Below are positions 16,149 to 23,239 of a stretch of 33,807 nt of DNA, one piece after another. The position numbers were made by a program, and so were the translations under genes. Numbering within the stretch: position 1 is the stretch's first letter; each line of letters opens with the position of its first letter. Origin of the DNA: Prolixibacteraceae bacterium (GTDB lineage: Bacteria > Bacteroidota > Bacteroidia > Bacteroidales > Prolixibacteraceae); the NCBI GenBank assembly GCA_028282195.1, contig JANQII010000051.1, forward strand, positions 1-33,807, read 5' to 3'. The notes under the pieces are model-generated. The model did no database searches, was not told where the DNA came from, and saw only the letters and a program-made list of their open reading frames with translations.

Positions 16149-16517
16149 ATGGATTTTAAAGAATTATTAGCATATCAAAAGGCATTCAGTTTAGCAGTTG
16201 AGATATTTCAAATCTCAAAACAATTTCCGAAAGAAGAAATGTATTCGTTGACAGATCAGATTAGGAGGTCATCACGATCTGTTTGTGCCAATATTGCTGA
16301 GTCTTATAGAAAACGATTATATGTGAAACATTTTGTGAGTAAACTAACAGATGCTGATGCGGAGAATAGTGAAACTGTTGTTTGGTTAGATTTTGCATTG
16401 TCATGTGAATACATTTTAAAGGAACTTTATAATGGTTTAATCGAAAGGACTAGTGAAATTGGTCGCTTGATAAACTATATGATTTTAAATCAAGGCAAAT
16501 TCGGATGCAAAGAATAA
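16149..16517 (+). CDS. Four-helix bundle protein (S23/intervening-sequence protein family)
   Basis: Small helical protein of 122 residues. It has the family hallmarks: DFKELLAYQKAFSLAVEIFQ at the start, a TDQIRRSSRSVCANIAESY helix, and a central pattern ending in LDFALSCEYI. Homologues occur inside 23S rRNA intervening sequences and, as Avd, in diversity-generating retroelements; the cellular role of free-standing copies is unknown. It lies between the two ATPase genes of the exporter, 145 nt after the first and 1 nt before the second, so it is likely co-expressed. It reads as an insertion into a conserved gene pair. There is no reverse transcriptase nearby and no evidence of a retroelement. 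Confidence 0.88.
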   Translation: MDFKELLAYQKAFSLAVEIFQISKQFPKEEMYSLTDQIRRSSRSVCANIAESYRKRLYVKHFVSKLTDADAENSETVVWLDFALSCEYILKELYNGLIERTSEIGRLINYMILNQGKFGCKE

Positions 16518-16518
16518 A

Positions 16519-17289
16519 ATGAAAGATGAATTACTGAAAACTGAAACTGTGACTGAGACTAATAATAAGGTAATACAGGTCAAAAACCTGGTTAAGAAAT
16601 TTGGATCGTTTGTGGCCAATAAAAGCTTGACTTTTGATGTTTACCGGGGGGAGATTTTTGGATTTCTTGGGGCAAACGGGGCCGGCAAAACAACTGCGAT
16701 GCGAATTCTCTGTGGTTTGTCAAGCCCGACTTCCGGGGAGATAACTGTTGGCGGTTATGATATTTATAAGGAAACTGAAAAGATCAAAAAGAATATAGGC
16801 TATATGAGCCAAAAGTTTTCATTGTATGAAGACATGACTGTTTCTGAAAATATTCGGTTTTATGGAGGTATCTATGGGCTTTCAATATCTAAGCGAAAAG
16901 AGCGGGAAGCTGAAATGTTAGCTAAGCTTAAAATGGATGAGGTAAAAAACAAGCTTATTTCTTCTTTGCCACTTGGATGGAAACAAAAGCTGGCTTTTTC
17001 TGTAGCCATGTTGCACGATCCTCAAATTGTGTTTTTGGATGAACCAACCGGTGGAGTAGATCCGGTTACAAGGCGTCAGTTTTGGGATTTGATTTACGAA
17101 GCTGCTGCCAATGGCAAAACCATTTTTGTAACTACTCACTATATGGATGAAGCAGAATATTGCGACCGTGTTACCATTATGGTTGATGGACGAATTGATG
17201 CTTTAGATACGCCAGATAAGCTAAAAAAGCAATTTAATGCCCAAAATATGGACGAAGTATTTTTGAAGCTAGCCAGAGGAGTAAGTTAG
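16519..17289 (+). CDS. ABC transporter ATPase 2 (degenerate signature)
   Basis: Second nucleotide-binding subunit, 256 residues. Walker A GANGAGKT (51-58), Q-loop Gln98 (GYMSQKF), Walker B VFLDEPTGG and a switch His207 (TTHYMDEA) are all present. The signature, however, reads SLPLGWKQKL (149-158) instead of LSGGQ. In a head-to-tail dimer with ATPase 1, the site with this protein's Walker A, Q- and H-loops and the partner's LSGGM is complete; the other site is degenerate. It corresponds to the C-terminal half of YbhF. The ATG is 1 nt after the four-helix-bundle stop codon. Confidence 0.93.
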   Translation: MKDELLKTETVTETNNKVIQVKNLVKKFGSFVANKSLTFDVYRGEIFGFLGANGAGKTTAMRILCGLSSPTSGEITVGGYDIYKETEKIKKNIGYMSQKFSLYEDMTVSENIRFYGGIYGLSISKRKEREAEMLAKLKMDEVKNKLISSLPLGWKQKLAFSVAMLHDPQIVFLDEPTGGVDPVTRRQFWDLIYEAAANGKTIFVTTHYMDEAEYCDRVTIMVDGRIDALDTPDKLKKQFNAQNMDEVFLKLARGVS

Positions 17290-17323
17290 TTTGGGGTTTC
17301 GGGTTGCGTGTTATGAGTAGTTG
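17289..17323 (+). repeat. Heptamer repeat after the ATPase 2 stop
   Basis: Five 7-bp units: GTTTGGG, GTTTCGG, GTTGCGT, GTTATGA, GTAGTTG. The first G is the last base of the stop codon. Same phase and unit type as 16004-16031; the two arrays agree at 24 of 29 aligned positions. Confidence 0.7.
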
Positions 17324-17346
17324 CCCTGGGAAAAAGAACGATAAAA

Positions 17347-17405
17347 GTTTATGGCGCATTTGATATTGATAAATAATATGGAAAGCTTTTCATGCGCCAC
17401 ATAAA
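17347..17405. repeat. Imperfect inverted repeat before permease 1
   Basis: TTTATGGCGCAT (17348-17359) and, on the other strand, TTTATGTGGCGCAT (17405-17392) form an imperfect hairpin with a roughly 32-nt loop. Between the heptamer array and the permease start; no protein-coding potential. Confidence 0.5.
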
Positions 17406-17447
17406 AATAGTGATGAATTGCCAATCCAGTGGATTAAAAACTAAAAG

Positions 17448-18554
17448 ATGAAACGTTTTTTTGGATTCGTTAAAAAAGAATTTTACCACATATTCAGGGA
17501 TGTGCGGACAATGTTGATTCTGTTCGGTATTCCAATTGCACAATTGCTGTTGTTTGGTACTGTAATTAAAAACGACATAAAAGATGCTGAGATTGCAATC
17601 TATGATCAATCAAAAGATGAAGTAACGCAGGAAATTACTGCCAAACTACTGTCATCAGGTTATTTCATTTTAGACCGTAACCTGGAAAGCATAAATGATA
17701 TTGAGGCAATCTTTAAAAAAGGAAAAGTAAAGGAGGTTATTGTTTTTGAGTCAAACTTTGGTCGTTTGCTGGAAAAAGAAGGTAAAGCCAATGTGCAGAT
17801 TATTGCAGATGCTTCTGATCCAAACATGGGCAAACTACTTGCGAATTACACCACTGGTATTCTAAATGACTACATCACCAAAAAGATGGGTGAAATGAAA
17901 GTGCCACTGCAAATAAAACCAGAAGTCAGGATGTTTTACAATGAAGAACTGGAGTCAGTTTATTTATTTGTCCCGGGCATTATGGCGATGATCCTGATGC
18001 TTATTTCAGCCATGATGACTTCCATTTCAATTACGCGTGAAAAGGAACTGGGAACAATGGAAATCCTGTTAGTTTCGCCTCTAAAACCAGTTCAGATTAT
18101 TTTAGGAAAGGTAGCACCATACCTGGGCTTATCAATTATAAATGCATTTGTAATTATTTTGATCGGTAACCTTGTCTTTGGAGTTCCAATTGTTGGAAGT
18201 ACCATTTTATTAATGGCCGAAACCATTTTATTTATCATGATGGCACTTTGCCTCGGAATAATGATTTCAACAGCAGCAAAAACACAGATGGTGGCCATGT
18301 TTATTTCGCTGATTGCATTAATGTTACCAACAATACTGTTGTCTGGATTTATTTTTCCGGTTGAAAATATGCCGATGGCATTGCAATGGTTATCAAGTAT
18401 TATGCCGCCTCGTTGGTTTATCGTAATTCTTAAAAACATTATGCTGAAAGGAACTGGCTTACTGTACGTATGGAAAGAAACCTTGATTCTTCTGGCAATG
18501 ACCAGTGTGTTTACTATTGTAGCAGTTAAGAAGTTTAAAACGAGGCTTGAATAA
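17448..18554 (+). CDS. ABC-2 type permease 1 (YbhS/YbhR-like)
   Basis: Inner-membrane subunit of the exporter, 368 residues. One N-terminal membrane helix (about 22-40) after the FFGFVKKEFYHIFRDVRTM segment, a large periplasmic domain (about 41-175), then five to six helices including REKELGTMEILLVSPLKPVQIILGK, the hallmark coupling stretch of ABC-2 permeases. The LLSGFIFPVENMP motif near the C-terminus is also typical. Likely forms a heterodimer with permease 2, together with the two ATPases. It has a 158-nt leader with a heptamer array and an inverted repeat. Confidence 0.92.
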   Translation: MKRFFGFVKKEFYHIFRDVRTMLILFGIPIAQLLLFGTVIKNDIKDAEIAIYDQSKDEVTQEITAKLLSSGYFILDRNLESINDIEAIFKKGKVKEVIVFESNFGRLLEKEGKANVQIIADASDPNMGKLLANYTTGILNDYITKKMGEMKVPLQIKPEVRMFYNEELESVYLFVPGIMAMILMLISAMMTSISITREKELGTMEILLVSPLKPVQIILGKVAPYLGLSIINAFVIILIGNLVFGVPIVGSTILLMAETILFIMMALCLGIMISTAAKTQMVAMFISLIALMLPTILLSGFIFPVENMPMALQWLSSIMPPRWFIVILKNIMLKGTGLLYVWKETLILLAMTSVFTIVAVKKFKTRLE

Positions 18555-18581
18555 TTAGTCATTAGTGATTGGTCATTAGTC
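18554..18581 (+). repeat. Heptamer repeat after the permease 1 stop
   Basis: Four 7-bp units: ATTAGTC, ATTAGTG, ATTGGTC, ATTAGTC, with two weaker units (ATATGTT, ATGTGTA) running to 18595. The first base is the last base of the stop codon. Confidence 0.75.
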
Positions 18582-18652
18582 ATATGTTATGTGTAGAAAT
18601 ATCAAAAATATGAGAGGTTGGTTTTTGCTTTATTCAATGTTGAGCACCTTTT

Positions 18653-18688
18653 AACCATATAACCTTTAACCATTCAACCATTTAATTA
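18653..18688 (+). repeat. AACC-rich repeat before the permease 2 start
   Basis: AACC recurs at 18653, 18661, 18668 and 18676 (steps 8, 7, 8), in the form AACCATTY, and the last unit runs into the ATG at 18689. Same unit class as the AACTTAA and AACTTTT-type units before other start codons. Confidence 0.6.
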
Positions 18689-19807
18689 ATGAGGACAATT
18701 TTATATATACTTCAGAAAGAATTTATTCAGATTTTTCGCAATAAAACCATGTTGCCCATGATCTTTATGGTGCCGCTTATTCAAATGTTGATTTTGGTTT
18801 TTGCTGCAACTTATGATCTGAAGAATGTGGATATTTTCCTGGTTGATAAAAACCTTTCTGAAACTTCAAGAGAGTTGGTATCACACTTTGAAGGTTCTCC
18901 GTTTTTCAATATTTATGACGCTTCTTTTGATTTGGCGAAAGCTGAAAATAGCTTAAAAAGTGATGATGCAGATTTGATCATGCTGATTCCCGAAAATTTT
19001 GAATCGGATTTAATCAGAGATGATGAGGTTGGCTTACAACTACTTGTCAATGCAATTGATGGCAATAAAGCGCAGTTGATTTTCTCTTATGTGCAGGGAA
19101 TACTTTCTTCGTATAATAAAAAGGTAATTGCAGAGTGGAAAGGTTTGGCTGAATTCAACCCGCCTTTGCAGATTAAAGCTAAAATTAGCTATTGGTTTAA
19201 TTCTGAATTGGATTATAAATGGTATATGGCGCCCGGGATTTTAGCAATTTTGGTAACAATTATTGGAATGTTTCTTTGCGGAATGAATTTGGTGCGGGAA
19301 AAGGAAATTGGAACCATTGAGCAATTGAATGTAACACCGATTCAAAAATACCAGTTCATTGTAGGTAAGCTAATACCATTTTTAGTAATTGCATTGTTCG
19401 ATCTTGCTTTTGGGCTCTTGCTGGCTAAAATTGCATTCAATCTTCCAATTGCAGGAAGTTTAGCTCTGCTTTTTGGATTTGGGACTCTTTATTTGGTTGG
19501 TGTACTTGGCCTGGGATTGTTTATTTCAACGGTTGCAGATACGCAGCAACAGGTTATGTTTGTAAGTTTCTTCTTTATGATGATTTTTATTCTGATGGGA
19601 GGAATTTTTACCCCGGTTGACAGCATGCCGGATTGGGCTCAAACACTTGACAGGGTAAATCCGATTTATTATTTCATGAAGATTATGCGTAATGTTGTGA
19701 TGAAAGGTTCAGGCTTTACCGACCTAATTGAAGAATTTGTTTCATTAATAGTTATTGGCTTGGTGTTTCTTAGCCTTTCAATTTGGAGGTATCGTAAAAC
19801 AAGCTAA
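18689..19807 (+). CDS. ABC-2 type permease 2 (YbhR-like)
   Basis: Second membrane subunit, 372 residues, with the same plan as permease 1: RTILYILQKEFIQIFRNKTMLPMI before the first helix, a periplasmic domain (about 45-175), then helices containing REKEIGTIEQLNVTPIQKYQFIVGK and the GGIFTPVDSMPDWAQ motif. It is the last gene of the operon that begins with the TetR gene. No terminator with a T-run is visible just after the stop. Confidence 0.92.
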   Translation: MRTILYILQKEFIQIFRNKTMLPMIFMVPLIQMLILVFAATYDLKNVDIFLVDKNLSETSRELVSHFEGSPFFNIYDASFDLAKAENSLKSDDADLIMLIPENFESDLIRDDEVGLQLLVNAIDGNKAQLIFSYVQGILSSYNKKVIAEWKGLAEFNPPLQIKAKISYWFNSELDYKWYMAPGILAILVTIIGMFLCGMNLVREKEIGTIEQLNVTPIQKYQFIVGKLIPFLVIALFDLAFGLLLAKIAFNLPIAGSLALLFGFGTLYLVGVLGLGLFISTVADTQQQVMFVSFFFMMIFILMGGIFTPVDSMPDWAQTLDRVNPIYYFMKIMRNVVMKGSGFTDLIEEFVSLIVIGLVFLSLSIWRYRKTS

Positions 19808-19896
19808 TAATGTCTATCTTACAAGTAAGTGTTTAAGAATAAAATGTATCAATAGAAAAAATCTATTGCTGTTTTAGTGAACTTTGCTTTACTATC

Positions 19897-19921
19897 AAGT
19901 AAATACTTTGTAAGTTTACTT
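19897..19921 (+). promoter_or_regulatory. Inverted repeat upstream of the small basic ORF
   Basis: AAGTAAA (19897-19903) and TTTACTT (19915-19921) flank 11 nt. ACTTTG occurs three times (19881, 19905, 19918) with near-matches to a -7 box. It could be the promoter/operator of the 19960 gene, but the spacing does not fit the consensus. Confidence 0.3.
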
Positions 19922-19959
19922 TGTTAAATTAAACAATTAATAGATTGATATAATAATCA

Positions 19960-20112
19960 ATGGCAAAGAAAAAGAAAATATCAGCAAAAGAAAGAATCTC
20001 AATGGTTAAAAAAGCAATTGAGAAGAAGAAGGCTATTGATTTGTACTATCGTGATCAAATATCGATAGAAGAATTGAATGACTTTGGAATTAGATCTACC
20101 CTCCCCTTATAA
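19960..20112 (+). CDS. Small basic ORF overlapping the DUF6169-like gene
   Basis: A 50-residue frame, lysine-rich at the start (MAKKKKISAKERISMVKKAI), ending FGIRSTLPL. It overlaps the next gene by 35 nt in a different frame. Either it is a small upstream gene coupled to the DUF6169-like one, or it is the native N-terminus of that protein, separated by a 1-nt shift at TCCCCTTAT. In its frame CCC (20104-20106) is followed by TTA-TAA; skipping T20107 would join it to the downstream frame. No known family recognised. Confidence 0.5.
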   Translation: MAKKKKISAKERISMVKKAIEKKKAIDLYYRDQISIEELNDFGIRSTLPL

Positions 20113-20602
20113 AATTTTTCGACGAGAAGAAAATAATAACTTTTCCTACTATGAGTTTACATCAGATAAGGGAGTTAATTATTATATCCATTTTGATGTT
20201 TGTGAATATTTGGAAGAGTTCATTGATCATGGAAAGGTCTTTTACATGTCATTTGGGCGTAAAAGAAAAGAATCGTTCGATATTAAAATTAGAGAAACAA
20301 TAATTTGCGTATTAGGATTTTTCTTCAATACAAAAGAAAATGTATTGTTATATCTTTGTGATACCAATGATGGTAAGCAATTAGTTCGACGAAGAATTTT
20401 TGATTCTTGGTATGATTTATATGCTTTTAGTCTTAATGTAGACAAAATTGATGAGGTAATTATTTCAGATGATGAAGAATATTATACATCGATGATTGTT
20501 CGAAAAGATAACACTTTTTATAATGAATATGTAACTGCTTTTCGTAAGTTTCATGAAGGTTTGAGTAATGAAAAAAATGATAATATTAATGAAACGGTCT
20601 AA
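20078..20602 (+). CDS. DUF6169-like protein, C-terminus set by a mobile element
   Basis: Protein of 174 residues, probably cytoplasmic, with no signal peptide or membrane helix. The pattern (SPYKIFRREENNNFSYYEFTS near the start, RETIICVLGFFF, LYLCDTNDGKQLVRRRIFDSWY, and a final MIVRKDNTFYNEYVTAF) matches my memory of the Bacteroidota family DUF6169, function unknown. The stop codon TAA (20600-20602) lies at the first base of the terminal repeat of the MITE-like element at 20602-20784, so the original C-terminus may have been lost; the core motifs are complete. The start at 20078 overlaps the small basic ORF. Confidence 0.55.
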   Translation: MTLELDLPSPYKIFRREENNNFSYYEFTSDKGVNYYIHFDVCEYLEEFIDHGKVFYMSFGRKRKESFDIKIRETIICVLGFFFNTKENVLLYLCDTNDGKQLVRRRIFDSWYDLYAFSLNVDKIDEVIISDDEEYYTSMIVRKDNTFYNEYVTAFRKFHEGLSNEKNDNINETV

Positions 20603-20784
20603 GAAGCTGTCTAAAAATTATCCTTTCATTTTATTATGCGTCTTACCTGCCAGCCGGCAGGCTGGTTTCAGTTATCCTGCGTCGAATTTTCCTTAAATAG
20701 CGGGTGCTATTCGTGTCAAATTCGTCTTGCCTAACCAAAAAATACACTATAATAATTCTAAAAAATAAAATTTAGACAGCTTCT
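20602..20784. mobile_element. MITE-like element with 14-bp terminal inverted repeats
   Basis: AGAAGCTGTCTAAA (20602-20615) and TTTAGACAGCTTCT (20771-20784) are a perfect 14-bp inverted pair bounding 183 bp without coding potential. Inside are a CCAGCCGGCAGG-type palindrome (about 20647-20664) and a core (20684-20718) that resembles the centre of the palindrome at 33678-33779. Ends match the element at 6921-7063. Target duplication unclear. The rest of the gap to 21048 (20785-20987) shows no gene that I can support. Confidence 0.75.
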
Positions 20785-20987
20785 AAGTGATATAAAAGCA
20801 TAGAAATTATCATATTTAAGCTAATATTAAAGCGTTCTTTACATGTGAACAATAAGGTGAACCAAGAATTTCAGATTAAATATAAACAGTTGATTTACAA
20901 AAACATTAGGGATAAGGTTCTAATTTTGTCATCCCGACAAACTGGGGAACCAAAGAAAACCAAAATAGGTTAAACCCACTTTATGTA

Positions 20988-21024
20988 ATGAACTACCCCG
21001 CCGCAGAGCAGCGGGGTAGTTCAT
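20988..21024 (-). terminator. Strong hairpin after the glycoside hydrolase operon
   Basis: ATGAACTACCCCGC (20988-21001) pairs perfectly with GCGGGGTAGTTCAT (21011-21024) around a 9-nt loop: a 14-bp stem, 24 nt past the last stop of the minus-strand operon. A T-run is lacking on the minus strand, so it may act as an mRNA 3' stabiliser as much as a terminator. Confidence 0.65.
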
Positions 21025-21048
21025 TCTCGAATTTTTCATTACCATGAA

Positions 21049-23205
21049 TTAGGGTTTGAGATTCATCTCAGAACCATATTTGCGGCTACCTATTCTTTTG
21101 CCATTTCGCCAAACCGTGTATTTATCTTTTTTCATAACAATATCGTAGGTGTTACTTCTAAAGGTAAACCCTGTTAATTCACAATCTCCAATTTCATCAT
21201 GCCAGACCGGATTTATCGTCATTGAACCATCTTCCCGTAGTTCGATTCCAAAAATTCCAAACCAGATTACCTCAATAGCAGCTCCTGAAGAAATATTCAT
21301 CTGGCCACCGCCCCAAAATTCAAAAGGCTCATTTGCCCTTGGTGATTGAGGAGTAAAAGGAAAGTGGTCTGATGTCCGGATCACTCGTTTTAATATATCC
21401 CACCCTTTTTCAGATTGCCCATGTTTGTAAAGCGCACGGGCAATTTTAGGTGGCATCCCCGCATAATATCCCCCACCACCAAAATCGCAATCCAGTAAAT
21501 CAAAATGTTTCAAATCTTTTTTCGAAATTGAAAACATACCGTAATCCCCAAGGAATTTTTCTTCGGTTAGATGATTGATTAATTTTGTTATTTGATGCTC
21601 TTCAAGAACCGGATAGCTTAACAAATCCAGCAGGTGGTAGGTAAATATTGATTCTTTTGATCCATCTTCATACATATTATCAAACCACCCTAGCTTTTCA
21701 TTCCAAAGATGTTTATGAAAAGATTCATTTAGTTTCTCTCCCCAATCAGAAAACGACTTATATTCCATGTCATTACGTGAATATGCCCAATCGCTAAGTG
21801 TATGATAGAAGTCAATGGTCATACCATTTACTGCAGGAACAATATGGTCATATCCATCAGTTCTTATTTCAATCAGTAATTCTGTCCCATAACCAACATC
21901 AATAAGCCCTCCGGGACCTGTGCCAAACTTGTCGTGAAGAAGATACGCCCAACTTTTCATCCATTCATAAACTGTTTTATCCCCTGCCCTGGTATCCAGA
22001 ATATCCCTTTGCCCGGTATGAAGCATATATACCTCAATCAGATGTTGCAAAGCGAATGGGTCCTGTATATAAAGGATTGGGACAAACTGGTTTCCTTTTC
22101 GACCTATATACGAACACTCCATTTTGCCTATCTCCAGCACATTAACTATAATATCCTTAAGGATTTGTGGATCAATCTTTGCAATTAGGTCGGCACAGAA
22201 CATAAAGTCCCAGGCAGTTTGGATCGGAATCCATCCCACTTGCCACATGGGTACATCCATAAAATCTTCACGTTCCCATCTGCTTAGAAACAATGATGTC
22301 AGAATACGCTTGTAGTGATTATTAAGTTGCCTGGATTCCGAGTTAAATTTTGGCAGGTTTTTAATAATGGATTGAAACTGCCGATCAGCATTTTTTAATG
22401 CCAATTGAACATGTTCCTTCAGGTTATCATTATAAACGTCAGGCTTCTTTTCTTCCAAAGAAGTAGCCACCACTGAAAAATGCCGGACCTGTTTTGATTC
22501 AGCCGGAATGGTCCATTGCCATCCTTGCTTATCCTTGTTTTTTAAATCAGAAACTAAGCTAATCCTAGTATTATTTATATCCAATGAATAAACCTCCTTA
22601 CCCATTTGTACAGGCACAAGAGTAAGGGAAAGAGGTTCAGAAGAACGGTTTTCCAATTCAACAGCAATGATTACTTCATCATTTTTATTGGATAAATAGG
22701 TTTTTGTCTGTATGCCAAATGAGACCCAATGTTCTTCAAATTTTTTATGAAACGTACCTGTTTTGTGATAATAATGTGGAAACCAAACCTCCTTTTGAGG
22801 TACAGTAACATAAGGAGCTCCCGGTCTAAAGTTCCAACCTAATGGGTCATGCTGTTTTTCAATATATTCATGAACATTGTCAAGAATCCGGACACCACTT
22901 TTATTGTCAATAAAATCGAGGTGAAACGTGTAATTTTTAACATGATGTTTAAATTCAAATCCATTAAATCCGGTGAGTGAATAACGTCGGGGGTGTATTT
23001 TCCCTCTCCCGTTAAATATCCATAGCATATCATCCTCATTGACAATTTTTTCCCTGGGCATACCTAACATATCCAGCTTCATTGCTTCAATCTCGGGAGG
23101 AGCATAAAATCTTTCACTTCTATTTTGGCATGAACTGAAGCTTGCCGCAAGTAATAGCGTGAACACTAAAAATGAAAATCTCAGAAAGTCTTTGTTGTTA
23201 TTCAT
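21049..23205 (-). CDS. Lipoprotein (alpha/alpha)6 glycoside hydrolase, MGH1/GH63-like
   Basis: Surface or periplasmic glycosidase, 718 residues. Signal peptide with lipobox SFSSC (Cys26). An N-terminal beta-sandwich part (about 40-260) precedes an (alpha/alpha)6 barrel with WQVGWIPIQTAWDFMFCADLI, the GGGGYYAGMPPKIARALYKHG block and the PFEFWGGGQMNISSGAAIEVIW block, as in MGH1-like/GH63-type enzymes. I cannot assign the catalytic acids or the CAZy family with certainty. A C-terminal beta stretch follows. The start is ATG 23205 just after a GTG at 23208. Last gene of the five-gene operon, 34 nt after the GH92 gene. Confidence 0.75.
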   Translation of the reverse strand: MNNNKDFLRFSFLVFTLLLAASFSSCQNRSERFYAPPEIEAMKLDMLGMPREKIVNEDDMLWIFNGRGKIHPRRYSLTGFNGFEFKHHVKNYTFHLDFIDNKSGVRILDNVHEYIEKQHDPLGWNFRPGAPYVTVPQKEVWFPHYYHKTGTFHKKFEEHWVSFGIQTKTYLSNKNDEVIIAVELENRSSEPLSLTLVPVQMGKEVYSLDINNTRISLVSDLKNKDKQGWQWTIPAESKQVRHFSVVATSLEEKKPDVYNDNLKEHVQLALKNADRQFQSIIKNLPKFNSESRQLNNHYKRILTSLFLSRWEREDFMDVPMWQVGWIPIQTAWDFMFCADLIAKIDPQILKDIIVNVLEIGKMECSYIGRKGNQFVPILYIQDPFALQHLIEVYMLHTGQRDILDTRAGDKTVYEWMKSWAYLLHDKFGTGPGGLIDVGYGTELLIEIRTDGYDHIVPAVNGMTIDFYHTLSDWAYSRNDMEYKSFSDWGEKLNESFHKHLWNEKLGWFDNMYEDGSKESIFTYHLLDLLSYPVLEEHQITKLINHLTEEKFLGDYGMFSISKKDLKHFDLLDCDFGGGGYYAGMPPKIARALYKHGQSEKGWDILKRVIRTSDHFPFTPQSPRANEPFEFWGGGQMNISSGAAIEVIWFGIFGIELREDGSMTINPVWHDEIGDCELTGFTFRSNTYDIVMKKDKYTVWRNGKRIGSRKYGSEMNLKP

Positions 23206-23239
23206 CACACCCGGTTTTTAGATTATTATCGTCTCTTAG

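Noticed and set aside
16149-16517. Diversity-generating retroelement, because the four-helix-bundle protein resembles Avd
   Set aside because: No reverse transcriptase, template repeat or variable repeat found nearby.
16004-18688. Heptamer arrays as a CRISPR array
   Set aside because: Units are contiguous 7-mers without spacers, and no cas genes are present.
20921-20928. TAATTTTG as a plus-strand promoter
   Set aside because: No -33 box at the right distance and no plus-strand gene downstream; the next gene is on the minus strand.
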